A DNA stretch of 64,000 bases from Rallus limicola. Its lineage: Eukaryota; Chordata; Aves; Gruiformes; Rallidae. The position numbers and the translations under genes are program-made. The notes beneath the pieces are model-generated. The model searched no databases. It worked only from the letters and a program-made list of their open reading frames with translations, and was not told the origin of the DNA. The stretch lies in contig JAKCOZ010000007.1 of assembly GCA_022605955.1 (NCBI GenBank), positions 12,157,501-12,221,500 of the forward strand. The letters are read 5' to 3'. This document shows, in pieces, positions 34,613-47,957 of the stretch; the first letter of the stretch is position 1; every line of letters begins with the position of its first letter.

Positions 34613-37600
34613 TCTGTCATACTTGCCAACTCCCATTCCATTTTGTGAGCACAAAGGTTCTCAAATGTTTATACAGTTGATCACATTTCCATCCAGACTG
34701 CTGTGTGGGCCACCTGCCCCTTCTTTGCAAATATATTCTTGGACAATTAAAGCAACTGACTCCTGAGGGTTGTATTTTCTCCAGTTTATGGAGTTTTTAG
34801 TGAAGGTTAGCAGCTGAAAATAAGGAAAAATGTAGCAGTGTAATCTTACTTACCTCTGTCTGAAGCACAAAGTCATGAGCCATGTAAGATCATGTGGACC
34901 TGACCAACCAGGCAAGAAAACCTCTGACCATTCCCGAGCAGTGTAATTGCTCTGAATGTTCTATTCTTCATACCTAGGTGAAAAAAAGGAAGCAGAGATG
35001 ATGTGTTAATGAGTAAGAAGAGAAAGCTTGTGCCTTTAGAGCAGTTCAGGGCCAAGACTGGAGCACCTGTGGTTGGTGAAGGTGTACACAGCAGTAGCCT
35101 CTGATTGAGTTGCCAGGTGATGGGCATTTTTGTTGACTAATTGAAATTGCTTATGGGGTTGGACCTGGTTTTCATCAGGTGACCATCATGAAAAATCGAC
35201 TGTTCTTAACAGAAAGCTTCATGAAATGTTCATAATTAAGACCTTTCTTAAGAAGTGTTCCTACAGGACACTTAAAAAAATAATTCTGATTAATATGTTA
35301 TTTTCAGTGAGGATACTTCTATAATATATTTCCAAACAAAGGACCCTTTGGAAATCCTTTAGTGCTCAGTTGGAGAGTGAGACAGGTTTGTGGAAATTCT
35401 GTGCTCAGAGCAGGTCTGTACTTGCAAAATACTGTTAAATGTTAATTAAATTAGTAAAGTTAAATATTAATAATTAATACTAATCAATATTAAATAACAG
35501 ATTAATTATATATCTTATGGAGCTAGTTTTTGTCCCAGAACATTTGTTACTATGTAATACACTTGAGGATTGCTTAGGTAGCTAAGCTTGTTTGCGGTGA
35601 CTTGAAACTGTATTTTCTAATGATGTTCAGTAGAGTTTGTAGGTTCTTTGTGGTGGTACTTTAATGTTCATCAATGTGGTAGGAGGACATGGAAAAAGAA
35701 TACTGTTTTGGAAAGACTCGCGAGGTCAGTTCTGAGTGACAGAATTGATTGGGGCGAGGCGGGGGGGGGAGGACTCAAGGAAATGAGACTACGAGAGATG
35801 AACATTTTTCCTTTCAGTTTAGGAACTGAGAGTGATTTGCCGAAAATCCAACCAACCAACCAAAAAATGGTATACAGTGTGCCATGTTTCCATAAGGGAA
35901 ATCATTTATTAGGAGCGCATGTGGATTTATTTCTATTAATGTACTGATTTTTCTGAGTTCAATGGGTAGATAGAATCGCGGTGTAGAAATGGTGATCAGT
36001 TGGTTATGGTATAGACAACTTTGCATTTATAGTTTCTTTTCTTTGTATTTACCTAGATTTATTTCCTGTTGTGTTGGCTAGTGTTCAGCATAGTTTTGTT
36101 GAAGTGTTCTAATATCCATGTTCCTAGCTTTCTTGACTGATTTAAAGTTAGAATAATGCTATTTCCCTGTTCTACAAGTTATTCAGGGTTAAATGCTTTC
36201 AAGAACATGACAGATTTAAGTCTTGTGGTTATAGTGTTCATGCACATACCTTGTTATAGCTAAGCTATACATGGAAATATGAAAATATTTTGATATTTCC
36301 TCTATTTCTGGATTGGAAAATAATGCATTTAAGTCAGAGTGATGGAAACTGGCATTAGACTTAGCTTTCTATGTTAGGTAGGCATCTTTTTTTAATGCCT
36401 TTGCTTGCTTGTCTCAAAAAAGAATGTGCAGCAGAAGCCATAGAGATATTTCTGCAGTGTTGACAGCGTGTCAAGTATTTTTGTCCTATGCTATATTTGC
36501 TTAATAAACATGTATTATTTTGTGAATGCAATTATGTAATTATAGATGCTTATATAATTTTAAATATATAGCAAAGTATGTATTTATAAATACATGTTTT
36601 TAGAATAAAAATATGTAAACATATTTAACCTGTATTTCAGTTAAGGAAAATAGCCTAAATTGTGCAGCAGGTACCAAGTAGTATCATTTTCAAATTACTA
36701 GGCTCTTTGCATTTTAAGAAACATTTTTTAGTTCCTTTTTAGGTTCTTTCATGTTTTAGAATTGTAGATCAGTGCTTATGGTCATGTTATATTTAGCATT
36801 CTTTGTTCTTGGTGCTCACTTTTATGTAAGAAAGCAACTGTGTCAACTTAGGTTCACTGAGCCTTACTCTTTATTAAATATTACCATTACTGAGGAACAG
36901 CTTGCTTTCCCATCAAAGTTTGAAATACAATTTCAAACTCTCTTTTTTATTCTGTTTTACTTTACTTTTAACTGTCTGAAGGGCTGAAGATATTTTAGGG
37001 ACACACTGTATTGTACTAAATCCAAGATTAGGTTCCGTAGAATAGACTATAAGTTCCTTCTGTATTCTGATTTTAATTGTCTCATCTCTGAACTAATTTT
37101 ACTTGGTGTTGAGTAGGTTTTTTATTTTGTTTGGGATTTTAATTGTTTGCTTTGTATTTTTTTTTTCCTAGTATCTTTTTAACCTTTGGCACACAGCTAT
37201 AGCCTTTAGCTTGTGTGCTTGGAGGCTTTTCACTGAAGCTGTTCATAGCTAATTAGTGGTAGCCTTGTTACTACAGGTTTCATGTTCCCTGACCCTGGAA
37301 GATGACTGAAGCCTGGGAAAGCTTCTTCAGTTTGGTATTTACTGGAGAAAAAAAGTCTTATTCCCAGGAATTCAATTCTACATTTTGAACAGAGAATTTA
37401 TGAAAGGGAGGGTCTTTCTTTGGGCTTTGGTGCTATCTTGGGTCTCAAGTGACCTCTTCAAGCAGAGGTGTTTATTCCATGTTTGTTTTTAAGTGTAGTG
37501 GAAACCTCTAGTGCAACAGTGGTTGGTGGCTGGAAGTCAAGTTAAAATGGTGGATCAGAAGGTCTGACTTCTTGTCAGTTACTAAGTCTGATTTAGCACT

Positions 37601-39103
37601 TCCGTTTCTTCGAAGTAGTCTCATCTGTCTTTCACGTTGCGCAGCTCTTAAAGGAAAATGGTGGTAGAATAAACGTACGTGTGAAAAGAGAAAGTGTCTT
37701 CTAAACAGTGGTTTATTCTTGGAGCACAAGCACTGATATCTAATTCCAAATAATACTATTACTGCCAGATGAAGTACAGGTTAACATTAAAGTTGTTCAC
37801 ATGCCTGGCTTGTTTACTGGCCTCCGTTCTTTAATCACTCTGAGTGCCTATTTGCAACCATTGAGTGGGACGTTATGGTTGCTGGTTCAGAACATGTGCA
37901 GGGTTCTCAGTCATAACCATAGTGGGGGGTGCAGGAGACCATGATGGGGCTTCTGGAGTTTGGCAGAGCTGTACTTGTTTTATTACCTTCTGTTTCAGAT
38001 TTAAGTCTGCACAGTTCGTTTTCACTAGGCATGCTCAGAGCTGTAACAGGCACATCAATATATGTGGTCTGCCATACTAATATTAAATAAATATTTGCAA
38101 AGTCACTCCTACATTGGTAAGCTTCTTGTATGAGGTCCCTTCTGGTCTTTTGGCAATGTTACAGCAGCTATTCATCACTCTCTTCAGGATTGCCATTTTC
38201 ATTCTACTGAAATGTATTAACATTGTGCTATGATAACCAGTAATTTTAAGTGTTGACAGTGTTTCTAAATTACATGTTCCTGTTTTCTTTAAGATATCTG
38301 AAGTTGAAGAAACACCACACGATGTGCAGTGCTTGCATGTAAGGTAGATAGGCTGAAGACTTAATTTGTAGTGGTATCTATTAAATGTACATAATCCCAT
38401 GATTTAAATTTTTATTTAATTTTTCATCAAGTGATGCATTCATAAAAAATGATACACAAGTGAAGAACACATCATTCATAATTATTAATTGATAGTAGAT
38501 ATTTGTAGTTATGAAATAATTTGAATGTTAAAATAATGCCTCAGTTTAAGTATATTAATACTTGCATTGATTCAATATCTTCAGTACTTGTGGTGTATAT
38601 GGCCTCTGACTGACTTTGTATCACAGCCAGCTATGCTTTCACAACCAGATTTGATTAAATAATTTCAGGTAGAAATATTTTCATTGAAAATGTCATTTTC
38701 AGAAGTGTAAAAATGTACTATTTGAAGCTTCCATCCAAACTGTTTTGGCAATCTCCAGAATATGCAAAAATACTATTTTTGCAAGAGGGAAAAGGGACTA
38801 ATGTTTTCAAGTGTAATTTGTACTATAATAATGTGTATAAGGTATGTCATATAAAATTATAGCTATTATTTTTTACACAAATGACATAATCTGTAAGTGG
38901 AAATGACTTCAAAATTACCTCCCTCTTTTGTTTTCTTTTGTCTTTGAGATTTTTGTTTGGTTTCAATGCTAGTGGTAGTTAACAACTTGGTTTAGCCCTA
39001 GATCTAACATCACTGCTTTGTGTTTTCACAGGGCAGGCAGCATTAAGTGGCATCAGCAGGAGTGATATATGCACATCGTTAAATTTTTTGGAGGCAGTCC
39101 TGA

Positions 39104-39663
39104 TGTACTGGTTTCATCGGGGATAAAGTTAACTTTCTTTCTAGTTGCTGGTATAGTTTTGTGGTTTGGATTTAGGATGAGAATAATGTTGATCACACAC
39201 TCTGTGCTTTTTGTTGTTGCTAGGTATGTCAAGGACTTTTCAGCTTCCCATGCCTTGCCAGCTGCACAAAGAGCTGGCAGAGTCCAGCCAGGACAGCTGA
39301 CCCAGGCTGGCCAATGATGTGATGTCCCTATGATGATATGATATGATGTGCCTATCATATAATGTCATGCTTTGTGTATAACTGGGGAAGAAAACCAGGA
39401 GGTGGGATTGCTGCAATTGTTGTTTTTCCCCCCATGTGGTGAGCAGTTGCATATGTGCATCTCTTGCTGTTAATATATTACTGTGTTATTTTTGTAGCTG
39501 TTACTGTTATTATTCTTGTTGTTATTAACCTTGCTTATCCTATTGATATGTTTTTATCTCAACCCTCAAAGGTTCTTTTTTCCATTCTCTTTCCCTACCT
39601 ACTGGGAGGGGAGAGGGATCAGCTGTGTAGTGCTTATGTACTGGCTAGGATTAAACCACAACA
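39104..39663 (+). mobile_element. Solo LTR, ERVL-like avian endogenous retrovirus
   Basis: A 560-bp LTR on the plus strand related to 3322-3844. It starts TGTACTGGTTTCATC and ends GGATTAAACCACAACA. It shares the GTCAAGGACTTTTCAGCTTC segment of U3, a TGTATAACT TATA-like box near 39375-39383 and a TTTTTATCTCAACCC segment near 39550. I find no convincing duplication: CCTGA precedes it and CCCAG follows. Either the duplication has mutated or one edge has been rearranged. There is no internal viral coding sequence. The 82- and 87-codon frames inside it are chance. Confidence 0.85.
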
Positions 39664-42600
39664 CCCAGTAACATGGCTCCAGTATGCAGCACATGCTCCT
39701 GTACATTACTGCAATTAAATAAAAATGGATGAGAATTATGATTTTGGCTTCTGATTCTTCTTTTTCTTAATTATTAGTAATGTGGATATATCTCTAGATA
39801 GTCCTTTCAAAGTTTGGAGATGTGTTTTCTGTAATTAATCTAAAAAAATTTAGAATTTTCAAATAGCAAAGACATTTCCTTTTTTCTGAAAGATAAATGA
39901 AGGAAATAATGGACTAGGTACTGAGAAGAAAGAAGGGGCTTCAGAATCCCACTTCATGTTAGGGTACATCAGAAATTCAGAGATTGCAGGAATTTTGGAC
40001 TGCTGTGGAAGATAATGCTCTATCTAGTGTAACAGACATTGAATACTAACATTTAAGTTTCTTTTGAAGGTGCATGAAACTGCAACACAGAAGCTATTAT
40101 AGGGCAAGTACATTATTGTTTAGGTAGTGTCTACACATCATCTGTCAATTACAGCCCTCCATTGAGGATGAATACTCTATAGTTGCTATATTATATTGAC
40201 TGAGGATGAGTTGCTTTCATGAGTAATGATCCAGCTAATGGGATGGAACAGCATTATTGCAGAATGAATACTTTTAGTTATTAATCAGTAGCCTTTTACA
40301 CATAATGTGCTAAAATATTCTGTAGTAAAACCAATCTTCATTAGCGATGCCACAGTGAATTGAAATGTTATCATATCTTTTTAGGCACTGTTTGAACTGA
40401 ATGTTTAAGTATCTGTCCTTAACTTCATAATTAAGCCTGCTCTTTGTTTACAAAACACATAAATGTTTTTTTTCACTTAGCACAGGTTTTAAATCCTGTG
40501 TGTTCTGCAGCATTTCAGAGGGAATTTGTCCTCTTCCCAGCCCAGCGGTAAAGAATGTTGTAGTCTTTTCAGTAGGTGATTTCTTGAGCAGAAAATAGTA
40601 TATAATTGGCTGTTAAGTGAAAGAGATACTACTGTTTTTCATGAAGATTGATCTGAAAACAAGGCTCAAAGCTATAAGAGAATTTTTGCAGTAATTATTA
40701 AAAACAACTCAATTTGAAAATAAAACTGAAGAAAAATCCCTCTGACACATTATAAATAATTACTGCAATATCAAAGTTATGTTAAGAAATAATTCCCAAG
40801 ATTGATAAAACTACCATGAGTGAAATCCATAGTAGGAAATATATTTCTTCAGACATAAGCACCCTGCAGAATTTCCGAATTCATGAATTAGGTGTGCACA
40901 CAGCATAATGTTTTAGTAAATTGGTAATAAAAAGTTCTGCATGGAAATATTCTACCTGTAATACATACATATGAGCTAATGAATTAGTTTCTCTTCTGTG
41001 TAAATCATCTTACATTAAGTGCTAGTGGAGGATCTGATCAAAGGGTTTTATGAGCAACATTTGGTGGGTAAAGAGGGGTCTGTGATGTAACATGTAACAC
41101 AAAATGGTGTTTTATATGGACTCTCTCTGTTTCAAAAATCCAGTTTTAAATAATGAATACAATTAAGACATGTGGGTGAAATGCCATGTGTAATTAGTAT
41201 TCTGAAATCAGATGATGTAGTCACTGAATGAGTATGTCTGCAGAGTCATCTGGCTGAAGCTAGGCTATTAGCAGCACTCCTTTTTCATAGATCATTTAGG
41301 TAGTCTTTACATATAGCCTTTTAGCATGGTGGACTTTAATAATATGTTTTGAGGGAAAAAAAATGTCTGTCTTTTAGGAAAATAATATTCAAGACAGTTA
41401 TGTTCTGGAACTGAGTGAAAACAAATACTCATGCACTTTTCTCAGAAAGAAAAATATTAAAAAGCAAAGCATAAAAAGCTTGAAAACCACAATAAAAATA
41501 TCTAGAGATTATTTATATTCCGTTAAATAAGGGAATTATTACTCAAACATAACTGCTACTAAGTGATTAATTAGTGGACTCTGTACAGCCAACGTAGATG
41601 TACACTGGAGAAAGACAGCCTGATACGTGGGCTTTGATGTACTCCTCAGTTAATATCTGTAGGAGTAAGTAATAATTAGAAGTACTCTGTATAAATAGAA
41701 AATATGGAAGGTGGCTTTTCACCAGATAATTTTGTCTGTCAACTGTTGCTGGATTTCGCAGGGCTAAATACTGATTCTGTCAAGTAAATGATAATAAGTA
41801 AGATCTTCCCACTTCACAGGAACTTGTGCAAACACCTCCTACTTCACATAGGAAAATATTTTCTCTATTTTTTTTTCTCAGCTTTTTTTACTATATGATG
41901 AGTTTTATTGACATGTAATAGGAAAAAAATAAATAGAAGTATATTATACAATTTCAAAGGACTATTGTAGAGGAAACAAAAAGTAAAGATATTGATGGAG
42001 ATATGTTCTCTTTTATCCATTGCTAAGAAGTCATCTTAAAAATAATATATATACACAAACATATTTTGAAGTATTGTTACTTTCATTGAATTTACAGTGA
42101 TATCTAAAAAGTAGCTACTATACATCTGCCAAGGTATTGCAGTATCATTCAATAAAAAATATGTGGTTCTTTATAAAATTAAATTATCATCTGCTGTAAA
42201 AAATCACTATTAAGACATGCATGCAATACAATACCCATGCAACTTTGAGAGACTTGAAGTCCAGGCATGTCTGATAAAACTTGAACGTTTTGAAAGAGTT
42301 TTTAGTTTCTCCCAGTAAAGCTTGAAAATACCTAATAATTTTTTTTTACATTTAAAAAAATAAATTACGTTCATTTCTGAGTTATACATTTTGTAGCCAT
42401 TTCTATTTGATCTTTTAAAATATTTTGCATTTTCCTGTGTATTTCTCTTTTGTTAATTGTTATCTAATTCATTTGCTGAACTGTGAGTTTCTATTATGTT
42501 TTTCACTAGTCCTGCCTTAGGTATCTCACTAATGCATTGGTTTAAAAAATTAAATTTCTGAGTGGCAAATGTGAGGAGGACTGAATTGTTACAACTGGAA

Positions 42601-42848
42601 TACTGCTTGCAGCTGAGAATGCTTTGTATCTGTGTATGTGTGTGGGAAAATTGACTTGCTTGTCACTTTATGCTTTTTCAAAGTTATGGAAGTCTCTGGA
42701 CTGAGCAAGAAGGTTTGGTTGTGGGTTTTTTTAATCTAGAAAGCTGCTATATTACAGCAAGTCATTGCTTTGCCAGATCCGGTATTGTTTATTATAGTCA
42801 CATAAATGTGCTTTGGCTTTCTAAGTCCCAGTGTCATTCTTCATCTTT
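39664..42848. other. Unique sequence, no gene recognised
   Basis: About 3.2 kb of AT-rich DNA, notable for having no open frame of 60 codons from 39719 to 42669. No transposable element is recognised. Confidence 0.5.
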
Positions 42849-43050
42849 AGGAAAAACTTGCTTACCTTGAGTGTGACAGAGCACTGGGACAGGCTGCCCA
42901 GAGAGGTTGTGGAGTCTCCTCTGGATACATTTAAAACTCACCTGGACGTGATCCTGTGCAACCTGCTCTAGGTGATCCTGCTCTTGCAGGGGGGTTGGAG
43001 TAGGTGATCTCCAGAGGTCCCTTCCAACCCCTACACTTCTGTGATTCTAT
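42849..43050 (+). mobile_element. CR1 LINE 3' fragment
   Basis: A plus-strand CR1 tail of about 200 bp. It starts AGGAAAAACTTGC, passes through CACTGGGACAGGCTGCCCAG and GTGATCTCCAGAGGTCCC, and ends TTCCAACCCCTACACTTC then TGTGATTCTATC. This is the same tail type as the copies at 32177-32236 and 58673-59216. Only the end of ORF2 and the 3' untranslated region remain. Confidence 0.94.
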
Positions 43051-44119
43051 CATCTCCTAGTTGGTTGGTTAGAAAAAAACCTCCTTTTTTATTATTATTA
43101 TTTAGCTAACTAAACCTTTATGTAGAATTATTGAAACTTGTCACTGTAGTTGCACTTAAAAAAAATGTACAGAGATTATTATGGGTGGATTTTAAACTAT
43201 GTAATGCCTCAAAAAGGCTGGTTCTGTGGCTACCTTATTGTATCATAGGGCATATCTAAGAATAATTGCTTCTTTCTGTTTCTTCCTTCTTTCTAAGTGA
43301 ACAAATTTCCATCTCTTTTGAGAACTATACAGATCCTCTGGAGGCTTTTAGTTTGGACCACAGTGATGAAAGGAACAGTATGAAATGGTCATACTTGGTT
43401 GGTCAGTCAGGATGGGATTTAATGGCTGGGAAAAACTACTAGTTCTCTGACGTCTGTCTGTGAAGTAGCATGGCAGGGGCTGGGTGAAGATGTAGTTGTG
43501 GTCCCTCAACATTGCCTGGATTCCACATACTGCCCTTGATGGGCTCTAGCAGATGGGGATGGCTGGCTCTGAACTGTGTCATAGCCTGTAGGCTGCATTT
43601 CCTCTGTTGCACATCCTCCACTCTTCTTTTGTGCGCAGAAGACACTCACTATTCAAGGTCTGAGAGGAGATATACAAACTTCCATTGCTGGTCCTGCACT
43701 TTGTGGGGCTTCTCCTTGCAGGTCTGTCCCCTGCACCACAAATGAAACAGAGCATGCAGGGGACAGCTGCTACAACTGATCAAAGCAATGTGGTGAAAGA
43801 CACTGGTGCCAAGTAAGAGAGGCATGATGAGTTGTTCTGGAAACTTGGACACAGTGGGAAGTCCCTTAAAGAAAATGTGTTTTCCTTTAGCAGCAAATTT
43901 TGAGTGTCTGTAAGCATGCATGTGTATTACTTAGAAGCACTTCTATTTTGTGTAGTCCTATATTTATGGCTCCCAACTATTCAGAAGAGTGGCCAACAGA
44001 CTTCTGTGGAATATAGGCAGAAGTAAAATGGGCTAAGGAGTATGACAGCTTGCTTTGAGAGTTCTTTAAGGGACGGTCTTGTATCATAGTAAGTGTTTTA
44101 GTTGCAACGAATATTGAAA
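43051..44119. other. Unique sequence with a 12-bp inverted repeat
   Basis: No gene is recognised. The segment 43430-43770 is less AT-rich than its surroundings and holds overlapping frames on both strands without recognisable domains. A 12-bp inverted repeat lies at 43724-43766. Confidence 0.45.
43724..43766. repeat. 12-bp inverted repeat
   Basis: CTGTCCCCTGCA at 43724-43735 and its exact reverse complement TGCAGGGGACAG at 43755-43766, with a 19-nt spacer. A stem-loop is possible. No associated element is seen. Confidence 0.9.
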
Positions 44120-44605
44120 AAAGTCTAGGTTGGAAGATGGCTCTGAAGATCATCTGGTCTAACTTTTTGGTGAAAGCAGGGTTTTAGATTAATTTGTTAA
44201 TGCTCCTGTCAAGATGAGTCTTGAATATTTCTGGTGAGGGAGATTGTCCTACTTTTCTGGCAACATGTTTCCAATGTTCAGTGGTCATGGTGGAGATTTT
44301 TTTATTTTTATTTTAATTTTTTTTTTCTTATATCAAGTTGGTATTTCCACTGATTCAGTTTCTATCTGCTGCTTCTGGCTGTGTCATTGTGCATCCCTAT
44401 ATAGAGTATACCTCCAACTTCTCTGTCTTTTAAGTATTAGAAGACATCTTTTCTGTAGGCTGAACAAACCCAGCTACGTCAAACATCTTTATGATGTCAT
44501 ATTCTTCAATGCTTTACTCATATTGGAGACCTTCCACTTTTGTGGAGGATTTGGTGACCTCTCTAATGTTTTCAATATGTCTCTTGAACATAAATCCAGT
44601 GGAAC
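44120..44605 (-). mobile_element. Old, diverged CR1 LINE fragment
   Basis: A minus-strand copy recognisable by scattered landmarks in CR1 order. TCTAGGTTGGAAGATGG and GATCATCTGGTCTAAC lie at the 3' end, followed by GAGTCTTGAATATTTCTGG. AGGCTGAACAAACCCAGCT near 44457-44475 is the reverse complement of the ELGLFSL block. Many substitutions and a T-rich insertion near 44296-44330 indicate considerable age. The 122-codon plus frame at 44244-44612 runs antisense through it and is not a gene. Confidence 0.7.
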
Positions 44606-47600
44606 ACAGTGAAAATGTGCACTAGTAGATGCTGCAGAAAAGCTGAGGTAGGAGGAGGATAATCAATTTATAGTGTGATACTAACAATAGTGCAAAATAT
44701 GTAAATCTTACCTGTTGTGGTTTTTTTGTTTTAGATATAGTGCACCTTGTCCCCTCTCAGCTGATGTGTAAATTAATGTGGGTTTTTTTCTGTGCTTTTT
44801 AAGATTCTGGCATTTCATGAAACCAGTATTAGCAGATCAAAACCTACAGAGAACAGTGATCTTTCTGTCCTTAAAGCTGTATGAGTCACGGCATTTTATT
44901 AAACTGGCAATCATACATAATTCAAAGAAGCATGGCCTCATGTCACCAGGACATGTGATTCATCATACTGATATTGCCTGAGAAGTCTTGAAGGACAATG
45001 CATTGGAAGTCCAGTCCTTTCTGTTATTCTTGGAGGACTCTGCCCTTGGAGTTCTTGATACACTTGAACCCATACTCCTTCAGACAAATTAAATGAAAAG
45101 GCTTTTGAATGGGGCAGAAGGCAGTTTTTACAACCAAATTTGCCGGATATGATATGGAACAAGGTGTAGACATGACTAAGCAAGCTGGCAGTAAGATGAA
45201 GCATATGTATGCCAAGAAGGCATAGAAATGTGAATTTAAAAAATAAAGACACTTAGTGCTGCTGTGGTGGGAATTAGCAGATAGATTCTTGTTGCAACTC
45301 TTGTGTTTCCCCATTGTGGCACCTGTTCTCAGGGGGCAGCAGCTTGCGTGGTAGTAACCTCTTTGCACAGTTTGATAGTTTTAAGACCTAGAAAATTGCT
45401 AGAAAGTAACATATCAATAAGTATAAGAAAGATCATCACCTGCCATTACTCTGGATATCTGTGCTTTGGTAATCAGTCAAGTATGTCCTGCTAAACTTTT
45501 CCTCTTCTTTGAGGTGAAACAGGCATTTCCACCCTGGGGCTGTGGTGTAGTGTGTGCTGCAGCCTGTGTTTGGATACTGATGCTTTTTCAATTGCTAGTG
45601 GCTTGTGACCCACATTCCATGGCATACTTAAAATGCAACCACTCATAGTCTATTATAAGAAGTTACTTTTCAGAGGGAATTAATGATAACAAAATGGTGT
45701 AAATGTTTTTGTTAGTGCCCTGCTAATAAAAGTAATCATGAATTGTTTCCTTCAGAAACCTTAATCTGTGTGGGCTGTCATCTCACCTTTAGCTTGAAAT
45801 GCTCTCAATGTCTTTGTCAGCTCCACCATCTCTTTCTTGTTTATAAGTAGTCCATAAGAAAAAAAGAACCACCTACAACACTTTGTCAAAGACTATTTCT
45901 AAATCTTTAGTCTATATGCTTACTGTTCATTGAGCATGGGACATGACAGGTGGTAGATGAACTTCCTATAGTTAAAAACAAAACAAGAAGCACACTTCCC
46001 TTAGGCAACAGAACTGACATAATAAATGAACAAAGGTCTAATTTTTTAATCTGTTCTATATTAGTGTAGTCTTTTTTTTAAAATGAAAACTATTATGGAA
46101 ATAATACACTAGCTTTTATTCCTTTGTCCTTTTTTTCTCATATCTCTACAGTAGTTGGTTTCTTGATTGTTTTGGCTAGGCTTTCTTTGTTTATAATGAT
46201 AAGTGAAAAAGGCTGGGCTACATCAGCAATATAAGACTTCAGGTCCAGGTGATGGAGCCCTCTGGAACAGAAGACCTGTGCTGCCTCTTCTGTGTTGTGA
46301 ACTTTGCAGACCTTGCTTTTCAGAAATGCACATTTTTACAATGGGCTAATTCAGCAGTAAACATTTCCATATGAGTAAGAAAAATGCAGATAATATTTTC
46401 AGGACTACCTCTGAGTCCATCATAATATAGTAGAACATTAAATCATTAAATATCTTCCTTTTCCAGTATGATTGCTTCTTTGTTTAAATAAGTCTGCCTG
46501 CCATCAGGATGCAATACTGTATGGAAAAACCACCACAACAAAACCCACAAACAAGCTTTGTGTCACCTTAATATAACTGGAAATCCCCAAAATTCTAAGG
46601 GATATGCTGAACAGCAGCTGGGTTCTTGGGAGGGATGAGACATGAAAACAGAGGATAGGAATAATCCCTGGTCGTCCAGGCTGAGGGAGGAGCAGTTGGC
46701 TAATTTATTTCTGCTGTGCTTCCTAGTCCAAGAATACAGTCCTGCAAAATTTATTGTAAAGTTACATGTGCTTATAAACCCACCAGCATGTCATTGCTCC
46801 CATGTCCAAACTGTTGTACCTAGAAGTATTACCCATCTCTTATACTCTCAAAGGCATCCCTGTTGGTCACCTTCCAGCTGTGTGTTGGGACAAGTTCCAG
46901 GTATGTGTTGTGTTTTTCTCATGTGTTATGATTCCCTTTGAATACTGGCATGCACAAAGCAGGGTGAAAGTGAACAGGTGTAATGCAGGTACCAGGGTTA
47001 TGTGGTGCTTCTGCACCACAGTTTATGTGTACATAGTATTTATAATCTGTCTGTGTGATAAGGTGCTTGTGGGACACGTGTCAGTTACATGAGACCCCAA
47101 GGAGCTAGGAACCTTTGAAATTCATTTGTGTTCTTGACAAGGTTGCATGGCCGATGAAGGGTGTAGATTGCGAAAGGAAAGAGGCAGTTTTGTGATGGGC
47201 AAGAAAGACATAATCTGACAACATTTAGAGCTAGAAGCAGTCCCACTGTGAAAAAACTAGACTAAAACACAGATAAACTTCTGGAGCGTTTTCATCTTCT
47301 ACTGTTGTCAGGCAAGCCAGTGGAGCTAGGAGCAGCAAGGTTTTCACCCAGTGAGCACCGTGCTTTTTTGTTGAGACTCCCCCAGGCACTTCAGTGTGGG
47401 TCCCACTGCTCTAAATACATATGCACATCCATTTTCTGCAGTCTGAATAGGGTAACTTTTCTCTGTGTGTTTTGATTGGCATTTGGGTCAGTGGTTTCAT
47501 CTTGTTGCCACTTTTCACTGAAGGCTCGGTCCCACTGTGCAGCTGTCGCAGGTCTCTAAGGCAGGGGCTGGCACTCCAGTTCCCTAGAGATGTATCCTTA

Positions 47601-47888
47601 TGAAAAGCTCCATCTTTGCAAGAGATGGGTGGTTGCAAGCAAAGTTATTTCTAATTTGTTAAATCAGTGTAATAATTTGGTCTGTGTGGAAGCTACTATA
47701 TTATTACTACAGCTCCTACAAAGCAGCAATCTTTGAGGTCACTGTTGTGCAGGAAGGTAGAGCAGAATCATCACTTACTATCTAGCAAGAAAAAAAAGCC
47801 TGAAACTGACTGGAATTCTTAAGCTTCCATACAGTGAGTATTGAGTATAATGTTTTCGATCCTTTTCTATTTATTTGTTAATTCTTTA

Positions 47889-47957
47889 CACACACACACA
47901 CACGCATGCATGTGTGTGTACACTCACACACACACACACACACACGCACACACACAT
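47889..47957 (+). repeat. CA/TG compound microsatellite
   Basis: An ACAC run, a CGCATGCATGTGTGTGT switch to the complementary dinucleotide, then another ACAC run. Alternating purine-pyrimidine over about 70 bp with a near-palindromic centre: Z-DNA and cruciform potential. Confidence 0.93.

Larger units (their letters stand above)
32410..39103. other. Unique sequence, no gene recognised
   Basis: About 6.7 kb of AT-rich DNA with several microsatellites (listed separately). A 9-G run lies at 35761-35769 and a strongly AT-rich patch at 35430-35515. No gene or retroelement is recognised. The longer minus frame at 34309-34641 is a translation of the TA/TG microsatellite. Confidence 0.5.

Noticed and set aside
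34309..34766. Tyrosine- and isoleucine-rich frames on both strands
   Set aside because: They are translations of the TA/TG microsatellite.
44244..44612. 122-codon plus frame
   Set aside because: It runs antisense to a decayed CR1 copy and across a T-rich tract.
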